Positions 31,542-41,040 of a stretch of DNA of 64,000 nucleotides are shown here, one piece after another. Within the stretch, counting starts at the first letter, position 1, and the number at the start of each line of letters is the position of its first letter. Origin of the DNA: Zygnema cylindricum. Taxonomy: Eukaryota > Streptophyta > Zygnematophyceae > Zygnematales > Zygnemataceae. Made by a program: the position numbers and the translations under genes. Under the pieces are notes generated by a model. It was not told where the DNA came from and did not search any database. It saw only the letters and a program-made list of their open reading frames with translations. The stretch covers positions 1-64,000 of the forward strand of contig JBBHKE010000135.1 in assembly GCA_037447655.1 (NCBI GenBank). Direction: 5' to 3'.

Positions 31542-32670
31542 TTATGCTAGATCATCACTCTTCTTTTCATTACTCAGGTTAATCCTAAACATTCCTTGGC
31601 TACCGTCATCAATTGTGAAGTAGACTTTATCACCGTACTTAGCTGTAAAGACTCCCTTTCTAGTGAAGGTATCAAAATCCTTGTCATCTAATATAGAGGT
31701 AGACACAAGATTTTTACTCAGCTGAGGAATGTAGAGCACATCTGAGAAGGTGAGTATAGAAGTCTTACCCTCCACTAAAACTTTTAGATCTATCGACCCC
31801 ACTAGATCTATGATAACTACTCTCCAATCCCCATACTCTATTTCTATAATAGGGATCTTTCTTAGCTTAGTGAAGAGGTGCTTGTCACGGCACATATGCA
31901 TGGATGCACCAGCATCGATGATCCATCTTTCCTTTGGAGCTACCCGAATGGCTCCAAAAGCACACTTGTGTTTTCGAGGAATCTCCTTCTCCTCCAAATT
32001 CTCTTCAAAGAGAAGCCCCCATCCTCTTCCTCAGAAGACATGTCCTCCTCGGTCTCTCCTTTCACTCGTGTGACCGCAAGTGCCTTTTTCTTCCCTTTGG
32101 AAGAACCCCCTCCACGGTTTTTTTGGAGCCTCACCTCCAACATCTTGATACAATCAGCTATCAAGTGTCCCAACTTTTTGCAGAATGGCAAAGACCCTTT
32201 GGAGGCCTAAATTCTCCAGATTGATCCCCTTTGAAGTTGTTGTACGGCTTCTTTGGATCCTTCCTCCACTGGTCTATTCTAGCAGCTAGAGCTTGCACGC
32301 TCTTTCCTCCTCCGCGGATCTCGATGGTGTTCTCCTGTACGAGTATCATTCGGAACACGGTGTTCCACTTCCAAGAACTATCATCCATTTCTTGCACTCG
32401 GTACACTATGTTATCATACTCCCTTGGCAGCTTCATGATTAGAGTGTTAACTTTCATCTTCATTATGCCTGTCCATCTGGCACTCTCCATCTCCATATAA
32501 AGGCAAGAGAGATCATTACAGTAATCTAACATCTTCCCTCCTTTGTAAGTGTAACTCCCCAACCTTTGCCCCGCCAGCTGAAGCTTGTGAATGGTATCAA
32601 CTCTATAAATCTCCACTAAAGTCATCCACAACTCCTCGACCTTGAAAATGTTAAGATGATAGGTCACCAA
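31542..32670 (-). pseudogene. R3 gag C-half, zinc knuckle and protease
   Basis: Segment 32670-32161 is gag (KVEELWMTLVEIYRVDTIHKLQLAGQRLGSYTYKGGKMLDYC, LIMKLPREYDNIVYRVQEMDDSSWKW, RMILVQENTIEIRGGGKSVQALAAR). The zinc knuckle near 32170-32205 (C..FCKKLGHLIADC) is split by a 1-nt loss. Segment 31997-31542 is the protease: WIIDAGASMHMC, so the active site is D-A-G rather than D-S-G, with LVSTSILDDKDF downstream. D-A-G may be mildly compatible with activity, since D-T-G and D-S-G are the known forms. Confidence 0.84.
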
Positions 32671-33046
32671 AGCTTAAGTGAGGCGCCTCAGAATGAAATA
32701 CCTGGCATTCATGTTAGTTTACTCCCACATTAGAATATCGTTTTCCTCGGTTTTCACGACCACCGCTCAGGGTGCCGTGGTAATAGGAGTAAGAGGTGTC
32801 TCTTTTCCTTTCCCTTTTTCGGACACACTGTTGTGCTCATCGTCTGTCTCCTCCGTTCGAGCTGATGCTCTTGCAGAAAACCTTACTCCATTAAACCTTG
32901 GTGGAGTCCCCTGAGATGGACGTTTCACTCGTCCATTAACAATACCCCAGTATCGTTTCTCACACAATGCCTCTGTCATCATGGCTTTCCACTAAATGAA
33001 CCCAGATCCATTGAAAATAGGCACCTTAGAGGGTGGGCCCATAACC
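32671..33046 (-). pseudogene. R3 gag N-terminus starting at the LTR/primer-site border
   Basis: Minus-strand reading from the LTR end gives MGDTELQVMGPPSKVPIFNG, then a stop (FI at a TAG near 32993), MMTEALCEKRYWGIVNGRVKRP, and VKTEENDILMWE followed by TAA near 32718 before TNMNARYFILRRL. The first seven residues come from the last 20 nt of the 5' LTR. Nonsense codons prevent expression of this copy. Confidence 0.75.
33032..33046 (-). other. R3 primer-binding site, exact half-tRNA type
   Basis: Minus strand GGTTATGGGCCCACC immediately after the LTR end (TTGCA). Its complement GGTGGGCCCATAACC equals the anticodon stem-loop of plant initiator-Met tRNA as I recall it; animal initiators have GCTGGGCCCATAACC. 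All 15 positions match. Confidence 0.85.
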
Positions 33047-34045
33047 TGCAATTCTGTGTCCCCCATTGGATCACTAAATCGAAGAAGCCTCTTGATAGCT
33101 TTTGGCTGGCCCTCTTTCAATTTCGATTACTCCTACTTAAGGAGGCAAATAGACAATCTGACTGCACCCTTGTGCAGTGTGGAATCCCCTGAGTCCACAG
33201 GAAAAAGAATCAGTGAAAATGCTCAACCAGGCAATTAATTATCAAGTGGCAAATATGCCAATATTTATACAAGCTTGTTGGGAGAGAGGCAACTACTTCC
33301 GCAATCCTCTAAGTCCTAAATCCCTCTCAGAACCCCTATCTAGTGATGTACGAACCAATCAAAAGACTGTATAGTACAGAAAGGTACTACGGCCGATGTA
33401 CTTTCTGTAGGGCTGGTGTACGACAAGGTCATGCAGGGGACGTCTGTCTCCTTCGGACTTTTCCGCATGCTCCCCGGTATTCCCGCTTCCCAATGATATC
33501 TAGCCATGTGTCGACAGGTCATGTCACATCCAAAAACCGCCAAAACGGTCATTCAGGGATCTCGACGATGATACAGGTCGTTGGATCTAAACCGTCTTTT
33601 AATGTTCGCCCTCCAAAATAACAAATGTCCGATATATTTGTTTTGTGCGCCCTAAATCCCAACTAGTTCCTATGTCTTTAATTTGTTATTATGTTAATCA
33701 GATTAATGATCTAGTTAATGTTTACATAGCTATCAAACCCTATGTATCCTAACTGACTTCTACGACACTCCGATAAGAGCTGACGGCTATACCTCGCTCT
33801 ACCGGTCGGAGGTTTGAGTCTTGCCGCACTAAACCTTTATGTTGAGAGTGACTTAGGTCACTCTTTTGTCTTGCCTATAGAGCTGAGGCAGCAATGGCTC
33901 CACCGCCCTCTCTCTCTTTGAGTGACTACAACAAGTATGGGGGCTAGAGAGAGAAGGTGGAGGCAGGATGCCTGTGCTTTTCTTTTAGCTAATTTAACTA
34001 ATTAAGACCTAGAAAATACCTCCCCTAAATCTAGTGATTTGAACT
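33047..34045 (-). repeat. R3 5' LTR (family C)
   Basis: 999 bp, plus strand TGCAATTCTGTGTCCCCC to GTGATTTGAACT (ancestral ..TTTCAACA). B-box-like GGTTTGAGTCTTG near 33810, U3 hairpin near 33900-33962, and palindrome GTACAGAAAG..CTTTCTGTA near 33374-33410. The LTR-strand end reads ATG GGG GAC ACA GAA TTG CA, in frame with gag. Confidence 0.9.
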
Positions 34046-35187
34046 AGTAGCCGTTAGTAGGAATTTAGTTCAGTCTCAACTGACTCGTGGTCCATTAATT
34101 ACATTAGGTCAAAGTCTGGAAAGTTAGTGTCCTTTTCAGGACTTTGTCTTATAATAGTGGAACAAATAATTACTTTTGGCCGCGGATCTAGCCGCAGTCC
34201 GGAGCAAAACTTTTTGCCTCGAGGGTAGTACGGATTATTTTTTCTCATGTCATTTCCATTAAATTTGCTTGCCGCTCATTGGTTAATAGCTTAGCTTTGA
34301 CTTTTGGACTTGCAATTTGACAACTTTTGAGGTATAAGGCACTTGGGGTCAAAAGAGACTGGTTGCTCTTCAGTACTGTCTCCTGTGAAAAACCCTCAAA
34401 ATTGCAAGAAACCTTCTTTTAGAGAATCTTTGCGTTCTTTCAACTCTATTGCCATCTTGGTTTTGGATCTGTCTTTTGTGGAAATCACAGTCCGGGCGGG
34501 TAGTTGGCACTATCTTCCTTTTGGGTGGTTTTGGACTTTTTGCTGTTTGGAACTGAGAAAAGTCTGATCGGTTTTGAGGTGCGAACACCAAAGGTTGCAA
34601 GAGTACCATACCTTTTGACGATACTATCGGGAGAGGGGTCGCCTTTTTCTAATTGTCATCGTTGATTGCTGGGGTATGTTAAGCTTGCTTCGCTAGATCT
34701 CATATTTTCTATCTTTTATTCTCTTTTGTGGGGCAAGTTGATATTGTTAAATCTGGAAAGCCAATCATATTTATTTATATATATCTACGTGGAAGTGCAT
34801 TTGGCTATTTATTTGAAGTTCTTTTTGCTTTAGAGTAAATGTTCCGGAATAAACTTAAACCCCGTGGATTAGGACAGTGGGTTTTGAGGGAACACATGCG
34901 ACAGACTTCATGTAGACAAAGCACAAAATTGGGATATCAGTCCAATTACCGAGACCCAAATCCCTTTCCCCGGCTAGGGGGGGAAAGGAAGGGGAAGGGG
35001 ATTACTTTCGCCTTACCCGTGCGCTCATCATATTCCCTGTCCCACTATCTCTCCTATTTTGCATGCATATCTATCGTAGGGATTTGGGCAGCGTTCGCAT
35101 TCGGGGTTTATTTGCAGGACTTCAATTCCGACGACTCCGAGCTATGGGCCCTTCCCTCATGTTAAATAGCCACGCTCGACAACGTCT
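34046..35187. other. Unidentified 1.1-kb flank, no gene seen
   Basis: No copia or other protein motif recognised in any frame. The last about 140 bp (35046-35181) repeat 27254-27418 in direct orientation, so a sequence bearing this repeat at both ends may have been the host of R3; it could be an element with short terminal direct repeats. A G-rich stretch (ggctaggggggg, 34972-34984) and purine tract follow at 34980-35001. Confidence 0.45.
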
Positions 35188-35805
35188 CAAATAGGATTAT
35201 GTTATTTTTGCAAAAAACCCGGACACTATATGGAAGAGTGTGTCAAACTTGCATATCCTCGACTGAAAGATGGAAAAAGAACCTCAAAGGATGGAGGAAA
35301 GAAAAAGGCTTTCCTGACTCAAGTTCATGATGAGAAAGAGGACGAAGAAACCGAACCGGAAGAGGAGCTTGAAGAGCTTCTTCTTAATACAAAAAATACT
35401 GAAAAGCATGTCGACATTCCACGGAGACAAAAGTGTGCTTTCGGAGGTAAGAGGGATCCACCCGATGTTGAATGGATCATAGACTCAAGGGCCTCAATGC
35501 ATATGTGCAAAGATAAGAGGTGGTTCACTAAATTGAGAAAGATCCCAACAGTTGAGATAGAGTACGGAGATGGTAGAGATGAAACCACAAGTCTAGTTCG
35601 AACTGTTGACTTGAAGGTTCTAGTTGATGTAAAGGCCTCAATTGTAACACTCTCATACGTTCTTTACATTCCACTGCTTAGCAAGAACCTAGTCTCAACA
35701 GTTGTACTAGATGAAAAAGAGTTTGAAACAGGAACTAGGAAAGGAATCTTCACAACAAGCTTTGATAATGGGGTTTATTTCATAGTTGAGAAGGGGAGAA
35801 AATGA
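35188..35805 (+). pseudogene. F3 zinc knuckle and protease
   Basis: The zinc knuckle at 35200-35241 is complete: C-x2-C-x4-H-x4-C (CYFCKKPGHYMEEC). The open segment 35230-35805 (191 codons) includes a Lys/Glu-rich spacer and the protease, WIIDSRASMHMCKDK, where D-S-G has become D-S-R. VLYIPLLSKNLVSTVVLDEKEFETGTRKGIF follows. A stop after KGRK ends the frame before integrase. The missing glycine should inactivate the enzyme. Confidence 0.85.
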
Positions 35806-35862
35806 ATGTTCAAAATTGTACTTTGCAATGAAAAAAGTGTTCTCTACTAGTGTGGAAGTGAG

Positions 35863-36816
35863 TTGATGCTTTGGCACAAAAGGTTGGGGTATGTGCATTT
35901 AGATAGTTTAAAGAAAAAGGGAATAATGGAGGGTATTACTTTTGAGGATGATGAGACATTTGTTGATTGTAGAGGATGTGCCCAAGGGAAGATTCATAGA
36001 CTTCCATTTCCAAAGGCAAACACATTTAGGAGAGAGAAAGTATTAGATCTAGTTCACACTAATGTTTGGAGACCTGCTAGGTATGCTTCACAAGAAAGAA
36101 TTCATCATAAGAAAATTGTTCCGTATAATCTGGAACAAAAAGGAGTAGCAGAAAGAGTGAATAGAACTTTAGAAGATATGTCATGAAGTATTTTAAGTGA
36201 TAAGAGGATAGGGTTACAATTTTGGGCAGAGTCTATGAACTATGCTAATTTCATCAAAAATAGAGTCGTAACTTCAGCAAATAAGAACGAAACTCCGTAG
36301 GAGAGGTGGACAAGAAAAAAGCCTAATTTGTCTAGTTTGAGGGTGTTTAGAAGTGAAGTATTGAGTTTGAATTCTGATAAGACTAAATCGAAGTTAGAGG
36401 GGAGAGGGAAACCAGGATATCTAGTAGGATATGATGAGAGCACAAAAATATACCGAGTGTATGACTTGAAAAAGAGAGATATAATTTTGGTAAAACACAT
36501 AGTGGTGATGAATGAAGAGAAGTCCATTGATCCATTCAAATATAAAATCAGATTTGAAATGCATCAGTTTTCTGACTTTGACTTTGAAAGTGAAAAGAAT
36601 GAAGATGGAGAAAAAGAAAAATCTGCAGATCTACCAAAGGAGGAGGAAAGGACAACATCCGAGAAAACGCCACAATACGAAGTGGAAACCGATGAGGAAC
36701 TTGATGAGACACCAGAATTGGAAGATAGGGGAGCTGAAAATCTTCCTAAACAAAACCCAAGGATGCCTTTCATACCGGCTTCCGAGTTTAAAGGGGGAAG
36801 AAGAAGTAGTAAATGA
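35863..36816 (+). pseudogene. F3 integrase with internal core deletion, and linker
   Basis: LWHKRLGYVHLDSL and CRGCAQGKIHRLPFPK are an intact HHCC module. Then HTNVWRPARYASQ (first Asp changed to Asn) jumps directly to ERIHHKKIVPYNLEQKGVAERVNRT, so about 80-90 residues containing the second catalytic Asp are deleted. The open part ends at a stop (36184). The C-terminal piece 36328-36816 (SSLRVFRSEVLSLNSDKTKSKL.. RVYDLKKRDIILVKHIVVMNEEKSIDPF) runs into an acidic linker ending GGRRSSK. A stop near 36298 (TPTPstop-ERW) also breaks it. Confidence 0.85.
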
Positions 36817-37829
36817 CTTCAAGAAAAACAAGTAAAAACCAACTCACAAAGATGTCGCACCCAGATAAACCTCAGATATACTTAGAGGCCATAAACACCC
36901 CAAAAAGTAGCCGGTGGATCACTGCTATAAATGAAAAAATGTCCTCCTTCATGGAAGCCAATATATGGGAGTTGGTAGGTTGCCCAACGAACCGAAAATC
37001 AATCGGATGTAAGTGGGTATTTAAACTTAAATAAAATCCGGATAATACAATTTAGAGGTACAAAGCTAGGTTGGTTGCAAAAGGTTATATTCAAAAAGAG
37101 GGGATAGACTATGAAGAAACCTTTGCACCAGTTTTTCTTTCTGTTAGAATTTTCTTAAGTTTAGCCGCAGCAACGGATATGGAAATACACCAAATGGATA
37201 TTAAAACTACATTTTTGCACGGAGAGTTGGAAGAAGAAATTTACATGAGGCAACCGGAAGGATTCATAGAAATTGGGGAAGAAAGCAATGTATGCAAACT
37301 GATAAAATCACTTAATAGGCTTAAACAAGCCCCGCGACAATTGAATATAAAGCTACACCAATTTCTGACCGGTTTGGGGTATATTAGCATTAGTTCAAAT
37401 CACTCCATATATTTATTCGAGGATGAGAATGGAGTGATATTTATTGCTATTTATATGGATGGTTTGTTTGTCCTAAGCAAGTCGTTACATAAGATTAACA
37501 AACTAAAACGAGATCTTAAAAGCCGCTTTGATATGAAAGATCTCAATGAAGCAATGTACATTTTGGGAATTTAGATGGAAAGAGATATAGGGAATAGGAT
37601 TATAAGACTAACTCAAAAAGAAGCAATCGGTAATATGCTAGAAAAAATTCAGATGGAAAAAGAAAACGGATGTACTACTTTCATAGATCTGAAGAAAGTG
37701 TTTGAAGGGAGTGAAGAGAGAGGAATATTGGTTATTAATGATGAGATGGATGAGATAGAAAGAAAATTTATGGAAAATATATGTTATCGACAGATCGTAG
37801 GAAGTTTAATCTATTTTATGAAACTGTAA
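36817..37829 (+). pseudogene. F3 reverse transcriptase (broken, YMDG active site)
   Basis: Open pieces 36813-37034 (SHPDKPQIYLEAINTPKSSRWITAI.., CKWVFKLK), 37071-37574 (EGIDYEETFAP, MEIHQMDIKTTFLHGELEEEIYMRQPEGFIEIGEE.., FIAIYMDGLFVLSKSLHK, DLNEAMYILGI) and 37575-37829 (MERDIGNRIIRLTQKEAIGNMLEKIQ, YRQIVGSLIYFMKL). Stops at 37032, 37056 and 37572. The catalytic box is Y-M-D-G. LYGLKQAPRQW became LNRLKQAPRQL. Confidence 0.86.
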
Positions 37830-38440
37830 CCGTCCGGATATAGCTGCAACTGTAGTGGTCTTTAGTAGAAGTCTAAATGAACCAAGAAAGAGAGATTGGG
37901 AGGCTGCCAAAAAGGTGATGAGGTATCTGGTGGGGACAATGGAATAGTGGTTGTATTTGGGAGGGGAGCACACTAACATCACCACTAGGAGTGATGCCAG
38001 TTATGGAGATGTGCCTTTAAGGCGGTGTACGATTGGATATGTATTACAAAGTAGATCTTGTGCATGTTGTTGGAGTAAAATGCAACAAAAAGTAGTTGCT
38101 CAGTCAACTATGGAGGTTGAATACATGACTTCCTGTGCTGCCACCAAGAATTAATGTGGGTTAAATCTCTTCTTGGAGAACTTGGGTTCATGAAGTCTGG
38201 AACTCAAAATGTATTTTGTGATAATCAAGTTGTTATCTATATTGCAGCTATTTCGAAACATCACTTCAAAGCTAAGCATATGGATATTAGACTAAGCTGT
38301 CAAAGAAAAGGTTGAACATAAAATCATTAAACTGATTCATAAAACAGATAGAGAAATGATTGCAGACATGATGACAAAACCAGTGCCTTCCCCTAGGTTG
38401 ATTAATTTAGAGAAAATTGTGGATTAAAATTGAAAAGTGA
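37830..38440 (+). pseudogene. F3 RNase H (broken)
   Basis: NRPDIAATVVVFSRSLNEPRKRDWEAAKKVMRYLVGTME, then a stop near 37946, YLGGEHTNITTRSDASYGDVPLRRCTIGYVLQSRSCACCWSK..STMEVEYMTSCAATK (37951-38154), and, after frameshifts near 38150 and 38300, FCDNQVVIYIAAISKHHFKAKHMDIRL and MIADMMTKPVPSPRL. WSD has become RSD in the first RNase H block. Confidence 0.83.
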
Positions 38441-38457
38441 CTAAGATTTAAGGGGAG

Positions 38458-39017
38458 TGTTAAAAAGAGGTAATTAAATAGTTCACTTCTCTATTTCAAT
38501 TTTACTTTAAAAGGAGACAGAGTGAGGATCAAAGGCACGACATGGTTGCCGGCATATTTAGAAAGTGGCAGAATTTGAATTTAAGGATATTTTACCAAAA
38601 TGTTGCCTACGTCCAAATTTGAACATAGGTTTGTGGTTCACTATGTAGATGTTAGCCTTATCCACTAAGGCGTTACTGAAACGATAAACGTAATGGATTT
38701 CAAAGGTATATAAACAATATCGCGACCTCTAATTAACACCAAGTTAACGAAAAGGAACAATTCATGCACGTACGCGAATCTGAACAATGTAAAATATGTT
38801 TTGTTCAGACGGCCAGCATTGTACCCGCCACTCGAAGTGAGCTTTTGGCAGCATTCCGAGATTGCATCACGCGGTGCCACCTGGCGCCGCATTATTTGAT
38901 ACCGGAGAAGAGGGGGGGGGAACCAAGGCTCCCGATTTGAGAGGTGTCACCTTGTAGACCATGTCGTACAATTGACGTACAATAAGTACATCGCCCATTG
39001 TACCTTCTTGTACTATA
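38458..39017 (+). repeat. F3 3' LTR fragment (family D), cut by F4
   Basis: Starts TGTTAAAAAGAGG after AAGGGGAG. 560 bp remain and end at CTATA|TGTAG where the F4 LTR begins; the remainder of the LTR was not found beyond F4. It contains the clearest antisense tRNA-like piece in the window: GCCTTATCCACTAAGGC at 38655-38671 (complement is a D arm with a perfect 4-bp stem) and AAATTTGAAC at 38616-38625 (complement GTTCAAATTT, B-box-like). Confidence 0.8.
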
Positions 39018-40096
39018 TGTAGAACTTAATGGTTCTTTTAGTATTTTCTAGGTTTAAAATGAAATGTAGAAAAAGAAGTTGAAGCAATCTGCCTCTAACT
39101 TCTCTCTCCAACTCCCACACTTGTTGCAGTCACTGAGAAATTGGAGAGGAAGTTAGAGCCATGGTTCCCTATGCTATCAAGAGATTTACGGGTAATATAT
39201 TAGTTGATTTACGGGTAGTTAAGTAGTTGATTTACTATAAAGGCTGTCGGTTCTAGGATTTGAACGTGGTACCTACGGTGAATTAGTGCGGTCGGTAGCC
39301 AGTAGACTCGTCCATTAAGTCTACATGTAGTGGTAAGTGATATAGGGTTTAATAAGTATATAAACGTTAACGTGTAGGCTAATTCATTTAACGACAACTA
39401 TATACGCGATACATAGAGTCAGTTGAGTCAGTTATGAAAAGTACGAATTATAAGTACAGAGAAGAAACAAATACCGCGAATTTGATTCGATGGCGAAACA
39501 AATATCATGCAAATATTTATGACGGCTACGACTGAAATCGACATTTGATCGGACGGCCGAAAAGAATGCCGCGATCGCGGAAGATGATTTCGGCGGTTTA
39601 TGGTCAGTGCCAAATTGGATGACACGTGGCACCACGACATTGGATTTTGGCATCTCAGGGATTACGGAAACGTATCCGGATATGACATGTGTCGACTTTT
39701 CGGCCATGTCGTACAATGTCCGTACAAAAATTACACCTGCAATTGTACCTTTCCGTACAGCGCAGTTATATGATTGGTGCCGTATGTCAGTAGAAAGAGT
39801 TTTAGAGAGAGATAGGACTTAGAAAAATTTGGTAGATAGGACCGTCTCTCCTAAAGAGCTTCTGTACAAAAGGTCAACTTTAACCCTCTAAAACTTACTA
39901 CTCAGCGGAGCAAATTCAGAGAATCTTTTTGCTATCGACTCAAGGGAGTCTTGCCTTTACAGGGTGAAGGTGGAAAGAGAATTTTTGTCTGCCAAGATAG
40001 CAGTTATTCTTGCTAAAACACAAAGGGGACACGGTTATCCTAAAGGCTTCTTGCAAGCAGCCCTTTCTGAGGACTTATGGAGGTCTCGCTATTGCA
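39018..40096 (+). repeat. F4 5' LTR (family A), reference copy
   Basis: TGTAGAACTT to TCGCTATTGCA, 1079 bp, uninterrupted. Landmarks: U3 hairpin 39095-39156, CCATGG 39159, antisense tRNA-like segment about 39248-39340 with GGATTTGAACG (complement CGTTCAAATCC), GTAC palindrome about 39719-39760, TGTACAAAAG in the TATA position (about 39863), and ACTCAAGGGAGTC about 39938. The last 20 nt read ATG GAG GTC TCG CTA TTG CA and continue into gag in frame. Confidence 0.9.
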
Positions 40097-41040
40097 GGTT
40101 ATGGGCCCACCCTCTAGATACCCATCTTTAATGGAACTACCTTCATATATTGGGAAAGTATGATAATAGGAGCTCTATGCAAGAAAGGGTTTTGGGGGAA
40201 AGTGAGTGGACGAGTGGGGCTTCCATCAAGTCTTGGCATCCCTCTAAGGTTGGAAGGAGGCAAATTTACCAAGAAAGCAGATCAATCTCCAACGGAGGAG
40301 ACAAAGGAAGAGGAGGTGGTGGACAAAGGGAAAGGAGAAGGAGACGACCACACCAATAGCAACTGGTTCGGCATTCATGTCACCTATTCCGATGAACAAG
40401 GAGAATGATCGTGATACCTAGGACTTCAACAATATGGCCGCTAACTTTATTCTCTGCCCTCTTACTCAAGGGTTTACATCTCCTCATTTGCAAGTAGAGA
40501 GGGATTCCGATCTTTGGGTGGCTCTCATAAAGATGTACCGAAGTGGTACAATTGAGCAACAACAATTGGTTGATCAGAAAATTAAGGAGTTTGTATACAA
40601 AGGGGGGAAGATGTTCGATTTTTGCAATGAGCTTGCTACACTTTTTATAGAACTAGAGAGTGCTGGAAAATTATTTAGTGAAAAGGAAAAGGTTAACTGT
40701 TTATTGATGAAGTTACCTGATGAGTTTGAGAACATAGTCAACCGTGTGCAAGACTTGGCAAACTCAAGGTGGATATGGAACTCAGTGGTAGGGATGATTC
40801 TCGTTCGGGAGAATACGATTGAGATCCGAAAGGGAGGAAAGAGTGGGCAAGCCTTGGCAACTTCGACCGATTGGAGGTAGAAGGATTCTCGAAAAATAAG
40901 TCGAAAACTATGAGGGGAGGGAGAAAAAAAATCAGACCAACGAGTTCAGACCAAGGGCTCTCAAAGGTTTATGCCATTTTTGTAAGAAACCGGGGCACTA
41001 TATGGTTGAGTGCACTAAGCTAACCAAGCTTACGTTAAAG
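40077..41040 (+). pseudogene. F4 gag (broken)
   Basis: Starts at 40077 inside the LTR end, MEVSLLQVMGPPS. A 1-nt loss near 40115 moves the frame; 40160-40408 is MIIGALCKKGFWGKVSGRVGLPS. The original frame then meets TAG at 40422 and resumes with ATG at 40434 (MAANFILCPLTQGF), open to 40880 (AVGMILVRENTIEIRKGGKSGQAL region). The zinc knuckle near 40972-41013 is complete, C-x2-C-x4-H-x4-C (CHFCKKPGHYMVEC). The TAG-to-ATG arrangement equals that of R2. Confidence 0.84.
40097..40111 (+). other. F4 primer-binding site, exact half-tRNA type
   Basis: GGTTATGGGCCCACC directly follows the LTR end, identical to the R3 site and fully complementary to the plant initiator-Met tRNA anticodon stem-loop (GGTGGGCCCATAACC, from memory). 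It also contains the gag codons ATG GGC CCA. Confidence 0.85.

Larger units (their letters stand above)
27725..34045 (-). mobile_element. R3: full-length minus-strand family C copia element
   Basis: 6.3 kb, with 999-bp LTRs at both ends (27725-28723 and 33047-34045), an exact half-tRNA primer site, gag, protease, integrase, RT and RNase H in copia order on the minus strand. Flanks GGTAG and AGTAG are a 5-bp duplication with one mismatch. Stops and frameshifts occur in every domain. The terminal base of the right LTR is mutated (ACT for ACA). Confidence 0.9.
35188..39017 (+). mobile_element. F3: plus-strand copia element with family D LTR, 5'-truncated
   Basis: The homology starts abruptly at about 35188 just before the zinc knuckle; gag N-half and 5' LTR are absent. 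Protease, integrase, RT and RNase H follow in order, then the polypurine tract AAGGGGAG and a family D LTR starting at 38458 that is cut at 39017 by F4. RT shares the unusual Y-M-D-G box with R1. Confidence 0.86.
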
